Shown in pieces: positions 8,675-18,727 of a DNA stretch of 64,000 nucleotides (positions are counted from its first letter, which is position 1; each line of letters opens with the position of its first letter). The notes beneath the pieces were generated by a model that saw nothing but the letters and a program-made list of their open reading frames with translations, searched no databases and was not told the origin of the DNA. The position numbers and the translations under genes are program-made. The stretch covers positions 1 through 64,000 of the forward strand of contig NZ_JAMXAY010000029.1 of the NCBI RefSeq assembly GCF_025460835.1, given 5' to 3'. Source of the DNA: Parapedobacter soli. Lineage in GTDB: Bacteria; Bacteroidota; Bacteroidia; Sphingobacteriales; Sphingobacteriaceae.

Positions 8675-9937
8675 ATGCTATCGCGTCATTTACGGAAACT
8701 GGTCTTTTTTCAATTACTCTGTGTCGCTGTCTTTTTGCTGGCTCAACCTAAGACGGGCTACGCACAGGATTGCGACATCGACATTGTCCGGCGGGTTGCG
8801 GATTATGTGCTGGATACGGCAGCGTTCGGTTTTATCGACAAAGAAGGAAACATATATAGCAAGGCCAGCGATATTCCCGAAGGGGTTGAAGCGGCATTCC
8901 AGACAACCTATGGTGCATGGCATTATACCAATGGGGTGGTCAATATGGCCATGCTTCATCTCGCGGCGTTCACGGGCGACAAGCGATACGCACAGTATGC
9001 GAAAGACCATGTAGCTTTCGGGTTTGCAAACTACGCGGTGTTTCAACAGCGGTTTAAACATGATCGCCCCCACCACCAGTTTCCGTTCGGCCAGCTTTGG
9101 ACCATGGAAGAACTGGACGATTTCGGGGCAATGAGCGCCAGCATATTGGAAGTCTATAAGTTGCAGCCTGAAGAAGCATACCGCGATTATGTCATGCGAG
9201 GTATAAAACGGCTCAGTGAGGGGCAGGCGCGGTTGGCCGATGGAACGTTGGTACGCACTTTCCCGGTAGATAAAACGTTGTGGGCAGATGACCTTTACAT
9301 GAGTGTGCCTTTTCTCGCGCGTATGGCTGAATTTACGGGCAATCCGCGTTATTTTGATGATGCCGTAAACCAGGTGCTCAACTTCGACAAGTATTTATGG
9401 AACCCATACAACGGTCTGTATTACCATTGCTATTATTCACCCACGGGCCAAAACGGAGTGGCACATTGGGGGCGTAGCAATGGCTGGATTGTACTCGCCC
9501 AATTGCATCTGCTAGACCGCCTTCCGGAAGACCACCCGAATCGGGCAGCTATCATCCGCAATTTGCAGAAGGAGTTGATCGGGCTAGCCCGGCACCAAAA
9601 CCAGGATGGCCTTTGGCATCAATTGCTCGATAAGCCGGATTCTTATGTGGAGACCTCCGCCACGGCCATGTTTGTGCAAGGCTTTGCCAAAGCGGTGAAC
9701 GAAGGCTGGTTGGGGAAAAATTATGCCTCCGTTGCACTAAAAGGATGGGAGGGGATGAAAGAACACTTCATCAAGCCCGATGGACAGGTGAGCGACATTT
9801 GCGTTGGGACAGGAATCAAAGATGACTTGCAGTTTTACTACACCCGACCGGCCCGGCCGAATGAAAAGCATGGTGTCGGCTCGGTGATCGATGCGGGTAT
9901 CGAAGTGATTAAATTGAAGCGTATGTTGGCCGATTGA
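8675..9937 (+). CDS. GH105/GH88-type unsaturated uronyl hydrolase
   Basis: A second six-hairpin hydrolase predicted to remove unsaturated galacturonic acid from lyase products. The N-terminus is a signal peptide ending near AQPKTGYAQ. Family features include LWTMEELDDFGAM, the LWADDLYMSVPFLARM block that holds the acidic catalytic region, HWGRSNGWIVLAQLHLL, and YVETSATAMFVQGFAKAVNEGWL. At 420 residues it is slightly longer than the first GH105. It stands alone behind a 284-base promoter region with a perfect palindrome, so it appears to be regulated separately from the CE12-GH105 pair. The difference between the two paralogues suggests different preferred disaccharides (for example linked to rhamnose versus galacturonate), which is inference. 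Confidence 0.9.
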   Translation: MLSRHLRKLVFFQLLCVAVFLLAQPKTGYAQDCDIDIVRRVADYVLDTAAFGFIDKEGNIYSKASDIPEGVEAAFQTTYGAWHYTNGVVNMAMLHLAAFTGDKRYAQYAKDHVAFGFANYAVFQQRFKHDRPHHQFPFGQLWTMEELDDFGAMSASILEVYKLQPEEAYRDYVMRGIKRLSEGQARLADGTLVRTFPVDKTLWADDLYMSVPFLARMAEFTGNPRYFDDAVNQVLNFDKYLWNPYNGLYYHCYYSPTGQNGVAHWGRSNGWIVLAQLHLLDRLPEDHPNRAAIIRNLQKELIGLARHQNQDGLWHQLLDKPDSYVETSATAMFVQGFAKAVNEGWLGKNYASVALKGWEGMKEHFIKPDGQVSDICVGTGIKDDLQFYYTRPARPNEKHGVGSVIDAGIEVIKLKRMLAD

Positions 9938-10112
9938 ACGTACGCTGAATCGAATATAATAGTAGATAAAACGAATTATATGTAATAATTTTTACCCAAC
10001 TGGCCATAGTTGCCCGCCTCGTGCAAATGTTGTGCACGGTACGCTTTTTCGAATGGAAAGACCTATTGCGCTATATGGTAGCCTGGTTGCCAAGTATTAA
10101 CGCTAATGAATT
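9938..10112 (+). promoter_or_regulatory. Presumed promoter region of the nine-gene operon
   Basis: A 175-base AT-rich gap before the first FAS1 gene. No exact TAnnTTTG element was found; the AT-rich run around 9955-9995 is the likeliest promoter site. A small inverted repeat GTGCA/TGCAC lies at 10021-10037. All eight later genes to 32540 follow without room for another long promoter, so this gap is the probable control point. Confidence 0.3.
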
Positions 10113-12326
10113 ATGTATAAACCGATGATTAGATTATTTTGCTATGCTTGTTTGCTTTTGGTGTGTTTTACGCAATGCGAGAAACAACCCTGGGAGCAGC
10201 ACTATGAACGGCCTGACTGGTTACGGGGTAACGCATGGGAAGTGCTTGAAGAACGCGGTAATTTCAGCTTGTTTCTAACAGCTGCTGAGCGGGCCGGATT
10301 CAAGGACGTTCTCACCGGTAAAGTGGTTGCTACCGTAATGGCTCCCAATGATGAAGCCATGCAAGCCTACCTTCAGGCGCACGGCTTAGGTGCGGTAGAG
10401 ACCATCCCGATCGACGTGCTGCGGAAATTGATTGGATTCCACCTGGTCTATTATGCGTACGACCGGGCGAAGTTTGACAATTACCAACCTTACGGCTTTG
10501 GTTTCGAAGTGCCGGACGAAGCGGGCTTGTTTTACAAACACCGCACCCGGAGCCGCGATACCGTCACCGTGTGGCGCGATCCGGTAACCCAGTTGGACCG
10601 CACCGTATTCCATAAGGAACGCTTTTTACCGGTGTTTTCAGCAACTCATTTCGCTACGAAAGAAATCGATGCCAAGCGCAATTATGAATATTTCTACCCC
10701 CAAAACACATGGGATGAAAGCGCGGGCGAATTCCGTATCGCGAACGCGGGCGTCGAAGAATACGCTATTCCAACCGACAATGGGTACCTATATGTCATAG
10801 ACGAGGTGCTTGAACCGGTCGAAACTGTGCATGCCTTGTTGGGCCGGGAGCCGGCATACACGAAGTTCACGGACCTCTACGACCGCTTTATAGACTTCTG
10901 GTACGATGATGCCACGACCGCGGAGTATAGCGGCTTGGCCGATTCGTTGTTCATCGTACGTCATGGGTCGCTACCCCAGATTGCATCCGAGTGGTCATAC
11001 AACGGAGAGGGTGCACTGCGTGATTACGCCAACCTCGCAGCCCTTTCGTACGAAGCATTCAACGTGTTTGCGCCGAATAACGACGCCCTCAATGATTTCT
11101 TCCAGTCGTACTGGGCCGACTACTATCCGTCGATCGATCAGGTCAATTTCCTACCGCTGGCCATGCTGCTCAACAACCACGTTTATCAGGGCAACATCGT
11201 ATTCCCCGATGAGATTGCACAGGGCGACAAAATCACCAGTTCCTACGGAAACCCGATCGTGTTCGATCCCTATACCGAAGTATCGGCCAAAGGGCTGGGT
11301 ACCAATGGCGTGTTCTATGGCCTGAATACCGTGGTGGTACCCAAAATGTTTTATAGCGTTACCGGTCCGCTGTTGCAAAACCCTGATTATCAAATGTTCC
11401 TTCACATGATCGCCAGTACGAACGTCATCCAGCCGTTGATGAGCGATGTGGTAGACTATACCTTATTCATTCCGTCAGACGAAGTTGTGCAAAACACATT
11501 ATATGGCGAGAGTTTCCTCTTTTGGAACGAAGGCCATCCCCTCAGGTACGGCGACGAAGCCGTGGAAGTGGAAAACACCGAGGGAATCCGGGTGCCCATG
11601 GGGCAGGGGGCCATGGATCAGTTTGTGTCTACGCACATCGCTTCCGGCCGCATCACGCAGTTCGATGGCAAACAGGTGTTTCGCACGCGGATGCCATTTA
11701 ACTACTTGTACGTTACAGACGAAGGTGTAGCCTCGCCGGCGTCGTACAACTTGGGCATCTTCCACCCCGTCCGAGCCATTCCCGGCGATTGGACGAACGG
11801 CCTCGTGTATGCCACCGACGCCGCACTGCTGCGGGAGCCCGGCAGCCTCAAATTTTCGATTGCAGGTGCCACAAGTTCAACAAGTACACTGAATGAGTTT
11901 TCTGAATTTTCCGCATTGCTCAACCGTGCCGGGCTACTCCCAAGCGGCGCGCAGTTATCATTCTTGCTGGGCGAGCGCTTTTTGCTCTTTGCACCTTCCA
12001 ACGAAGCAATCCGTGCAGCACTCACAACCGGGGGCATCATCCCCGACGATAGCGACGCCCTGGCGGAATACCTCAAGTACTACTTCGTGCCCATCAATGA
12101 AAACTCCCTCAGCGACTATCCGTTCCCCGGATTCGGGGTGCAGGGCGATTGGCGTACCGCGCATATATCAGAAGGCGAACGTTCCGTCTTATCGTTGACC
12201 GATCAAGGCAACGGGCTGCAACTGCGAGATGCATCGGGGCAAGTGGCTAACATCATCAGCGATTTCCCCAAAACGTTCAATGACGGAGCGATATATCAAA
12301 TAGACAGGCTACTGTCAGCAAATTAA
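10113..12326 (+). CDS. Four-domain fasciclin (FAS1) lipoprotein
   Basis: A lipoprotein (lipobox region LVCFTQC, mature Cys about residue 22) built almost entirely of fasciclin/FAS1 repeats, a fold used in cell adhesion and carbohydrate contact. Four repeats can be seen: about residues 40-240 (VMAPNDEAMQAYL), 250-410 (VFAPNNDALNDFF), 415-560 (LFIPSDEVVQNTL) and 595-737 (LFAPSNEAIRAAL). No enzyme motif is present. It heads the nine-gene array and its stop is 12 bases from the next ATG. In this position a surface glycan-binding or scaffolding role analogous to SusE/SusF is plausible, but FAS1 function in Bacteroidota PULs is not established. Alternative start at 10125. Confidence 0.85.
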   Translation: MYKPMIRLFCYACLLLVCFTQCEKQPWEQHYERPDWLRGNAWEVLEERGNFSLFLTAAERAGFKDVLTGKVVATVMAPNDEAMQAYLQAHGLGAVETIPIDVLRKLIGFHLVYYAYDRAKFDNYQPYGFGFEVPDEAGLFYKHRTRSRDTVTVWRDPVTQLDRTVFHKERFLPVFSATHFATKEIDAKRNYEYFYPQNTWDESAGEFRIANAGVEEYAIPTDNGYLYVIDEVLEPVETVHALLGREPAYTKFTDLYDRFIDFWYDDATTAEYSGLADSLFIVRHGSLPQIASEWSYNGEGALRDYANLAALSYEAFNVFAPNNDALNDFFQSYWADYYPSIDQVNFLPLAMLLNNHVYQGNIVFPDEIAQGDKITSSYGNPIVFDPYTEVSAKGLGTNGVFYGLNTVVVPKMFYSVTGPLLQNPDYQMFLHMIASTNVIQPLMSDVVDYTLFIPSDEVVQNTLYGESFLFWNEGHPLRYGDEAVEVENTEGIRVPMGQGAMDQFVSTHIASGRITQFDGKQVFRTRMPFNYLYVTDEGVASPASYNLGIFHPVRAIPGDWTNGLVYATDAALLREPGSLKFSIAGATSSTSTLNEFSEFSALLNRAGLLPSGAQLSFLLGERFLLFAPSNEAIRAALTTGGIIPDDSDALAEYLKYYFVPINENSLSDYPFPGFGVQGDWRTAHISEGERSVLSLTDQGNGLQLRDASGQVANIISDFPKTFNDGAIYQIDRLLSAN

Positions 12327-12338
12327 TTGGCGGTTATC

Positions 12339-15300
12339 ATGCGTTTAAAAAATATAGGAATGAAAGGTAAAAGACTTTTATTGGGCTTCTTGTTGCTATG
12401 GACCACCTGTTCCATTGCGCAGCAGTCCGACATACTGCGGGGCAAGATAACGGGTTCCGACGGCAGTGCCTTGGCAGGGGCCACGGTTTTCATCGAAAAC
12501 CGGGAAAACCGGAACCTGAATGGCTCGTCTACCGACGCCAACGGGCTTTTCCAGATCGGCGTACCCGGTCAGTCCGACTTGACCGTGGTTTTTTCGTGCA
12601 TCGGCTACGAAACACGCCGCGTGCCGTACACCGGTCAGGGAACGCTCAATATCACATTGACGCTGGCCGACCAGCAACTCGAAGAGGTAACCGTCGAAGC
12701 GCGCCAACCCCAGCAGATCAATAGCATGGGAATATCATACCGCAACCAGGTGTCGGCTACCGAGCGGTTCAATATGGAAGAGGTGGAATTGATGCCTTTT
12801 ACTTCCATCGAGGCCGGCCTACAGGGCCGTATGGCCAACGTAGACATCGTAGCCGGTGCCGATCCGGGGTCGCGGAGTTCCATTCGCATCCGCGGTACAT
12901 CCTCGCTCAACGCCAACTCCGAACCTTTGATTGTCGTGGACGGCGTGCCGTATCCCACCACCATCCAGGATGGTTTTGATTTTGCCACGGCTACCGACGA
13001 GGATTTCGGGGCGATGGTTAATATCTCACCCGCCGATATCGAATCCATCGAAGTATTGAAAGACGCGGTGGCTACTGCCATCTGGGGGTCGCAGGGCGCC
13101 AACGGCGTATTGATTTTCACCACCAAGCGGGGCCGCACAGGGAAAACCCGGTTTTCGTTCTCCAGCAAACTCGATATGAAGCGCGAGCCGGGCACCATCC
13201 CGTTGCTTGATGGCAGCCAGTACGTGAGCCTTATTCAGGACGGCGTATGGAATACCGTCAATGACCTCGGATATTCGGGGGGAAGCAATTATACGGATCT
13301 GCTGTATAACACCAACGAAATCAATTTCAACCCCGACTGGGTATACTTCAATGAGTACAACCAAAACACCAAATGGATGGACGAGGTGACCCAACTGGGC
13401 TATTTCATCGATAATTCACTGTCCATGAGCGGAGGCGGCGAGAAAGCTACCTACCGACTGTCGCTGGGCTACCTCAACGAAATCGGCACTACCGTCGGCA
13501 CCGATTTCAACCGGTACAACTCATTGCTCAGCATCAATTACAAGTTCTCCCGCCGCTTGCAGGTGGTCGCCGATATGTCGTATTCGCGGAGCAACCGTAA
13601 CAGCTCATGGTCCATGAGTGGCCTGCAAACACCACGGGCAATCGCCATGACCCGCATGCCCAACATGAGCCCCTACGTAATCGGGCCCGATGGCCGCTGG
13701 ACCGACGAGTATTTCACGCCACGGCTCAATTTCCAGGGCGGCTTCGAAGATGCGTCGGCAAAGAGTAAAATCTACAACCCCGTGGCCATGGTCAACGAAT
13801 CGCTCAACAACTCGGTGGGCGAGAATGCCCGGGTTATTTTCCGGTTGATATACGACGTTGTTCCCGGCCTGCAATATACCGGTACGGCAAGTTTCGATAC
13901 CCGTTCAAACAAGAACCGGAAATTCCTGCCCCAATCCGTTACCGGTGTGTCTTGGGTAAACGAATACTTCAACCGGGGGTCTGACATGCTCTCAGACGAA
14001 CTGCACCTCAATACCGAAAATAAATTCATTTACAATAAGGCCGTGGGCGACGACCACCATTTCATCCTGAGTGCATTGTTCCAAACCAACGAGTCGCGTA
14101 GATTCAGCTACGCCAGCGAGACGGCTGGGAACGCCTCATCTGGACTATCCGACCCCACAGCGGGCGGATCGGTGGTTGCCATGAACTCCGGCAATCAATT
14201 GGAGCGTCGCTTGGGGGCCATCTCCAACTTCCATTATACTTTCAAAGGGAAATACATCGTAAATGGAGGGTACCGTTGGGAGGCCAATTCAAGTCTTGGC
14301 CACCAGCACCGCTGGGCCGGCTTCCCCGCCTTCGGCGCCGCCTGGCACCTGGGCGATGAGCCATTCATCAAAGACCTTGGCTTTATCCAACTGGCGAAGC
14401 TCCGCTACAGCTGGGGCAAGAGTGGAAATGCGCCCGGCGGCGCATGGCCTTACCTCGGCGTGTTCGAGCCGATAACGCCCGGATATATGGGTATGACGGC
14501 CATCAATCCTACGCGGATGCAGCTGGAGAACCTCAAATGGGAAACCATCACACAGAGCAACTTCGGCTTCGAGGTGTCCATGTTGGACGACCGGCTGTTT
14601 ATGGGGGTAGACATCTACGACCGCAAGACCACCGATCTATTGCAGAAAGATGTAACCATGCCCAGTTCGTCCGGGTTCGGAACGATGAAATATTACAACT
14701 CCGGTGTCCTGTACAACCGCGGGTGGGAGCTGATGTTCAATTACGATATCGTGCGCAATACTGACTGGCGGGTACAAGTCAATTTCAACCTATCGCGCAA
14801 CCGCAATGAAGTGGTGGAACTGCCAGATAACATGCAGTTTGAAAACTACGAGTTTAAAAACGGCGACTACGCCCACCGCATCGTCGAAGGTAACCCCATT
14901 GGCTCGTTCTACGGTTACAGGCACCTCGGCGTGTACCAGAACGTGGATGAGACCTACGCCCGGGATTTACAGGGTAACCTCATCTACGACATCGACGGTG
15001 AACCCGTATACATGTTCAACGGACCGCGCCAAGTCTATCCCGGTGATGCCAAATATGCCGACATCAACGGCGATGGCGTGATTAACCAATACGACATCGT
15101 TTACCTCGGCAACGCCATGCCGCTGTTCACCGGTGGCGGGGGCTTCACGGTACGTTACAAAGATTTCATGCTTACGTCGTTCTTCCACGGCCGGTTCGGA
15201 AACAAAGTGGTGAACGCCGCACGCATGAACACGGAAAGTATGATCGGGCCGGGCAACCAAAGCTTAGCGGTGCTGCGGCGCTGGCGGCATGAAGGCGACG

Positions 15301-15614
15301 ACACCGAAATTCCGCGAGCGCTGTACGGCCAAGGCTACAACTACCTCGGGTCAGACCGTTTCGTGGAAGATGCCTCCTTCATACGGCTCAAATCGCTGTC
15401 CCTGCGGTATTCGCTGCCCAAAACGTTCCTGCAGCGCCACGGCGTCGAACGCTTCGACGTGTTTATGACCATCCAGGACCTCTTCACCTGGACCAAATAC
15501 ACCGGGTTGGACCCGGAAGTGTCGCTGTCCAACGATATTTTTATGCTGAGCCGCGACGGCGCGAATACACCCCGCCCCAGGCGGTATGCACTGGGTATCA
15601 TGTTTGACTTTTAA
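12339..15614 (+). CDS. SusC-like TonB-dependent transporter
   Basis: An outer-membrane importer with a signal peptide, carboxypeptidase-regulatory-like domain (about residues 32-105), plug and barrel ending LGIMFDF. The plug has SIRIRGTSSLNANSEPLIVV and the SusC-like GSQGANGVLIFTTKRG. The TonB-box area reads LEEVTVEA followed by a 40-residue linker with no match to the usual VVVGYG sequence, so it is atypical there. Frame-compatible ATGs occur at 12339 and 12360; the latter gives the tidier signal peptide (MKGKRLLLGFLLLW). It follows the FAS1 gene at once and precedes SusD by 12 bases. Together with the FAS1 and lyase genes it is predicted to import pectin fragments. Confidence 0.93.
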   Translation: MRLKNIGMKGKRLLLGFLLLWTTCSIAQQSDILRGKITGSDGSALAGATVFIENRENRNLNGSSTDANGLFQIGVPGQSDLTVVFSCIGYETRRVPYTGQGTLNITLTLADQQLEEVTVEARQPQQINSMGISYRNQVSATERFNMEEVELMPFTSIEAGLQGRMANVDIVAGADPGSRSSIRIRGTSSLNANSEPLIVVDGVPYPTTIQDGFDFATATDEDFGAMVNISPADIESIEVLKDAVATAIWGSQGANGVLIFTTKRGRTGKTRFSFSSKLDMKREPGTIPLLDGSQYVSLIQDGVWNTVNDLGYSGGSNYTDLLYNTNEINFNPDWVYFNEYNQNTKWMDEVTQLGYFIDNSLSMSGGGEKATYRLSLGYLNEIGTTVGTDFNRYNSLLSINYKFSRRLQVVADMSYSRSNRNSSWSMSGLQTPRAIAMTRMPNMSPYVIGPDGRWTDEYFTPRLNFQGGFEDASAKSKIYNPVAMVNESLNNSVGENARVIFRLIYDVVPGLQYTGTASFDTRSNKNRKFLPQSVTGVSWVNEYFNRGSDMLSDELHLNTENKFIYNKAVGDDHHFILSALFQTNESRRFSYASETAGNASSGLSDPTAGGSVVAMNSGNQLERRLGAISNFHYTFKGKYIVNGGYRWEANSSLGHQHRWAGFPAFGAAWHLGDEPFIKDLGFIQLAKLRYSWGKSGNAPGGAWPYLGVFEPITPGYMGMTAINPTRMQLENLKWETITQSNFGFEVSMLDDRLFMGVDIYDRKTTDLLQKDVTMPSSSGFGTMKYYNSGVLYNRGWELMFNYDIVRNTDWRVQVNFNLSRNRNEVVELPDNMQFENYEFKNGDYAHRIVEGNPIGSFYGYRHLGVYQNVDETYARDLQGNLIYDIDGEPVYMFNGPRQVYPGDAKYADINGDGVINQYDIVYLGNAMPLFTGGGGFTVRYKDFMLTSFFHGRFGNKVVNAARMNTESMIGPGNQSLAVLRRWRHEGDDTEIPRALYGQGYNYLGSDRFVEDASFIRLKSLSLRYSLPKTFLQRHGVERFDVFMTIQDLFTWTKYTGLDPEVSLSNDIFMLSRDGANTPRPRRYALGIMFDF

Positions 15615-15626
15615 TCCGCAGCAACG

Positions 15627-17096
15627 ATGAAACGAATTTGGATATATGTATTGATAATAGCGCTGGTACCCCTGAGCGCATGCGAGAAGTGGTTGGATAC
15701 CTTGCCGGAAAACGAGCAGGTGAGCGACCTGTACTGGCAAGACGGCGAAGAAGTGGAAGCCGTGTTGGGCGCAGCCTATGTACGGTTGCGCGAAACCCTG
15801 CAAACCCAGCTGATTTGGGGCGAAGCACGCGGCAATGGGCTGGCACTAGGAGGGTTTGTGTTCGTGGATGTACTCCGCATGAAACAGTTTGACCTTACGC
15901 CCTCCAATGAGTTCGTGAAGTGGGGCAAGTATTACGAGATTATTAACCTGGCCAACATGGTCATCAAGTACGCACCCGATGTGGTGGAACGGGACCCTTC
16001 CTTCAGCGAGCCGGTGATGCATTCCTTCCTGTCGGAAGCCTATTACCTCCGGGCCTTGAGCTATTTCTTCCTGGTACGCAACTTCCGGGAGGTGCCGCTT
16101 ATCCTGGAGCCTTACATGAGCGATGAGCAGGAGTTTGAAGTCGAGAAATCGGCCGAGGGCGATATCTATTTGCAGATTGTCGCCGATCTGCAGGCAGCAA
16201 TCCCGGCCAGTAAGGAAACCTGGCCCACCGAGTGGGAAAGCAAAGGCCGGGCCACCAAATGGAGCATCCATGCCTTGTTGGCCGATGTGTCGCTATGGAC
16301 CGAACAGTACGATCAGGCCATCGCGTCGTGCGATGCCATCCTCGAATCGGGCTGGATTGGCCTGCTCGACGGCATGGTAAACAACCAAAACCAATGGTTT
16401 ACCATTTTCAGCGAAGGGAATACCAATGAGAGTATTTTTGAACTCCAGTTTGATTTTGCCCAAAGCCAAACCAACGACCTGATTTCATGGTTCGGAAGCA
16501 ATTACCAATGGGTTATTTCGCCGGTGTTGGTGGAGCAATTCGGCTTCGCGCCCGAAGACATCCGGGGTGCCGGGGCAACGTACACGGCCGGCGACCTGCG
16601 GCTTTGGAAATACCTGGGTGCTGAGGCCAACACGACGATTCCACGACCCGAAAACGACCAGAACTGGATACTCTACCGCATGGCCGACATCTACCTGATG
16701 AAGGCGGAAGCCTTGGTGATGAAAGGCGAGGCATGGTATGGCGAAGCACTGGATCTCGTTAACCGTATCCGGCAGCGCGCCGGTATCAGCGCTCCGTTGC
16801 CCGGCGCGTCCACCGAGCTGGAAATGCTGGATCTAGTACTCAACGAGCGGGCAAAGGAATTTGTCGGTGAAGCCAAGCGCTGGTACGATATCCTCCGGGT
16901 AGCCAAGCGCAACCAATACGAATACAAAGAATACCTGATCACCCAGGTGCTCGTCGGTGTGCAAGGCGGATCGGCGCCGGTAATCCGGTCGAAATTGCTC
17001 AATGAAAACAGCCACTACCTACCGATTCACTTCGATGAGCTGAAGGCCAACCGGCTGTTGACCCAGAATCCGTATTACGATAACCTTAGTCAATAA
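15627..17096 (+). CDS. SusD/RagB-like lipoprotein
   Basis: The SusD partner of the preceding transporter. It has a short lipoprotein signal (MKRIWIYVLIIALVPLSAC, mature Cys at about 19) followed by EKWLDTLPENEQVSD, then TPR-type helices (SEAYYLRALSYFFLVRNFREVPL) and the family's C-terminal block NRIRQRAGI with NERAKEFVGEAKRWYDILR. At 489 residues it is on the short side for SusD. The stop codon is followed directly by the ATG of the next FAS1 gene (TAAATG), so translation is probably coupled. Confidence 0.93.
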   Translation: MKRIWIYVLIIALVPLSACEKWLDTLPENEQVSDLYWQDGEEVEAVLGAAYVRLRETLQTQLIWGEARGNGLALGGFVFVDVLRMKQFDLTPSNEFVKWGKYYEIINLANMVIKYAPDVVERDPSFSEPVMHSFLSEAYYLRALSYFFLVRNFREVPLILEPYMSDEQEFEVEKSAEGDIYLQIVADLQAAIPASKETWPTEWESKGRATKWSIHALLADVSLWTEQYDQAIASCDAILESGWIGLLDGMVNNQNQWFTIFSEGNTNESIFELQFDFAQSQTNDLISWFGSNYQWVISPVLVEQFGFAPEDIRGAGATYTAGDLRLWKYLGAEANTTIPRPENDQNWILYRMADIYLMKAEALVMKGEAWYGEALDLVNRIRQRAGISAPLPGASTELEMLDLVLNERAKEFVGEAKRWYDILRVAKRNQYEYKEYLITQVLVGVQGGSAPVIRSKLLNENSHYLPIHFDELKANRLLTQNPYYDNLSQ

Positions 17097-18716
17097 ATGA
17101 CCGTTATGAAGAAGAATATATTAGTCTCCGCAAAACAATACAGTCTTCTGCTCCTGACGCTGTGTTTTTGCTTCCAGTCGTGCAAAGACTTGTATGAAGA
17201 CGAAACGTTCACGGCGTTCGAGGAGCTGCCCATCGGGATGTACCTCAAGGAAAACGGCGATCAGTTCGGCCGGTGGGTGGCCCTGCTTGAACGCGCCGGG
17301 CTGTATGCCACGCTGAACCTCAATACCACTTACACCCTTTTTGCCCCATCCAATGAGGGCGTAGACCGTTACCTCCAAGCCCACGGCTACGGGTCGGTGA
17401 CCGATATTCCCAAAGATGAGGCCGCCTACTTGGTGCGCTACCACCTCATCCACGGCGTTGAGGTAGACCTGGGGCAATTCCAGAGTGGTGCCATCAACGA
17501 CCGTAATGAAACGGATGATAACCTGTCTATCGAAGTGCGGGATGGCGGGCTTGATGCCTTTTATCTGAATGGTGAATCGCGGTTTCTCCAATTTGATATC
17601 CGGGCAACAAATGGTATCATCCACGCCATTGAAGATGTGGTCGTTCCGCTTACGGCAACCATCGCCGACCGGCTCGAAGAACGCTATGGCATCTTCTACG
17701 AAGCTGTCGTGGCCACCGGCTATGAAGACATGCTGCGCACCGTTGTCACCGAAGAGGTTGGCCCCGGTGGATTTCCCATCAAAGTACGGTACCGGTATAC
17801 GGTGTTTGCCGTGGCCGACGAGGTCTATGCGCAAGCCGAAATCCATAGCCTGGCCGAGCTGGCCGAGCAGTTGCAGGCGGGTAGCGGACCGTATGACGAT
17901 CCGGCCAACCCGCTGCACGAGTACGTGTCGTACCACATCATGGATCAATGGCGTTCGTTTGCCGAACTGGGGGCATTCCCCGAAGGTGAACGCGTGAAAA
18001 ACCTCAATACGTATGCACGCAATCAACTGATCAGCATAACGGACGAACTTGGTGAACTGATTGTGAACTACGACCCCGGGGCCGGCAGCGAAGTCCGGTT
18101 CGTGGAATTCGACATTCCGGGTAAAAACGGCGTGGTGCATGAGTTGGACAACTGGACCCCCCTATTCACGCCGCCGCAAACGACAGTGATTTGGGAACTG
18201 ACCGACTACCCCGACTTGGCGGCCAACGTAGACCAGTACCGCAACCCATCGCTGGGGGCACAATACAACCGTACTTTCCAGCTCGGCGAGTTGGAAAGCT
18301 ACCATTGGTTTGCACAGCCCGAGGATAAGGCAAACGTGCTGACCTACCGCAACAACCGGTCGAACGACGGTATCTATTATACGGATGTGCTCAATTACGA
18401 CCACCTGCGCATCGAACTGGGCGAATCGGGTTGGATAGAAATGGAGAGCCCCGTGATTGTGGCGGGTACGTATCGGCTGACAGTGGTATGGCCCAGCCCA
18501 CGGCAAGCCAATCCAACCGGTCTTTGCTCCTTTGCGCTCGATGGGCAGATGCTCCGCCCACAGCACACCATATCCAACACCCGGGAAGACCGCGTGTTGG
18601 AAGAGACCCTCGGGATGGTCACCTTCGACGAAACGACGAGCCATACGCTGCGCGTGATTTCGCTCGATGGGCGCTTGATTACGTTGGATTACATCCGTTT
18701 TGAACCCATACAATAG
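17097..18716 (+). CDS. FAS1 lipoprotein with C-terminal beta-sandwich-like domain
   Basis: A predicted surface lipoprotein (lipobox region CFCFQSC, mature Cys about residue 28) with two FAS1-type repeats: about residues 45-190, with the classic YTLFAPSNEGVDRYLQAHGYG and NGIIHAIEDVVVP, and about 195-365, with NGVVHELDNWTPLF. The last about 160 residues do not look like FAS1. They contain alternating beta-strand sequence ending LRVISLDGRLITLDYIRFEP, reminiscent of galactose-binding or CBM6/35-like sandwiches; this is a fold guess. The ATG at 17097 abuts the upstream stop; 17106 is an alternative start. Placement beside SusD suggests a SusE/F-like glycan-binding role. The next gene has the same plan. 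Confidence 0.8.
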   Translation: MTVMKKNILVSAKQYSLLLLTLCFCFQSCKDLYEDETFTAFEELPIGMYLKENGDQFGRWVALLERAGLYATLNLNTTYTLFAPSNEGVDRYLQAHGYGSVTDIPKDEAAYLVRYHLIHGVEVDLGQFQSGAINDRNETDDNLSIEVRDGGLDAFYLNGESRFLQFDIRATNGIIHAIEDVVVPLTATIADRLEERYGIFYEAVVATGYEDMLRTVVTEEVGPGGFPIKVRYRYTVFAVADEVYAQAEIHSLAELAEQLQAGSGPYDDPANPLHEYVSYHIMDQWRSFAELGAFPEGERVKNLNTYARNQLISITDELGELIVNYDPGAGSEVRFVEFDIPGKNGVVHELDNWTPLFTPPQTTVIWELTDYPDLAANVDQYRNPSLGAQYNRTFQLGELESYHWFAQPEDKANVLTYRNNRSNDGIYYTDVLNYDHLRIELGESGWIEMESPVIVAGTYRLTVVWPSPRQANPTGLCSFALDGQMLRPQHTISNTREDRVLEETLGMVTFDETTSHTLRVISLDGRLITLDYIRFEPIQ

Positions 18717-18727
18717 GATATTCAGTT

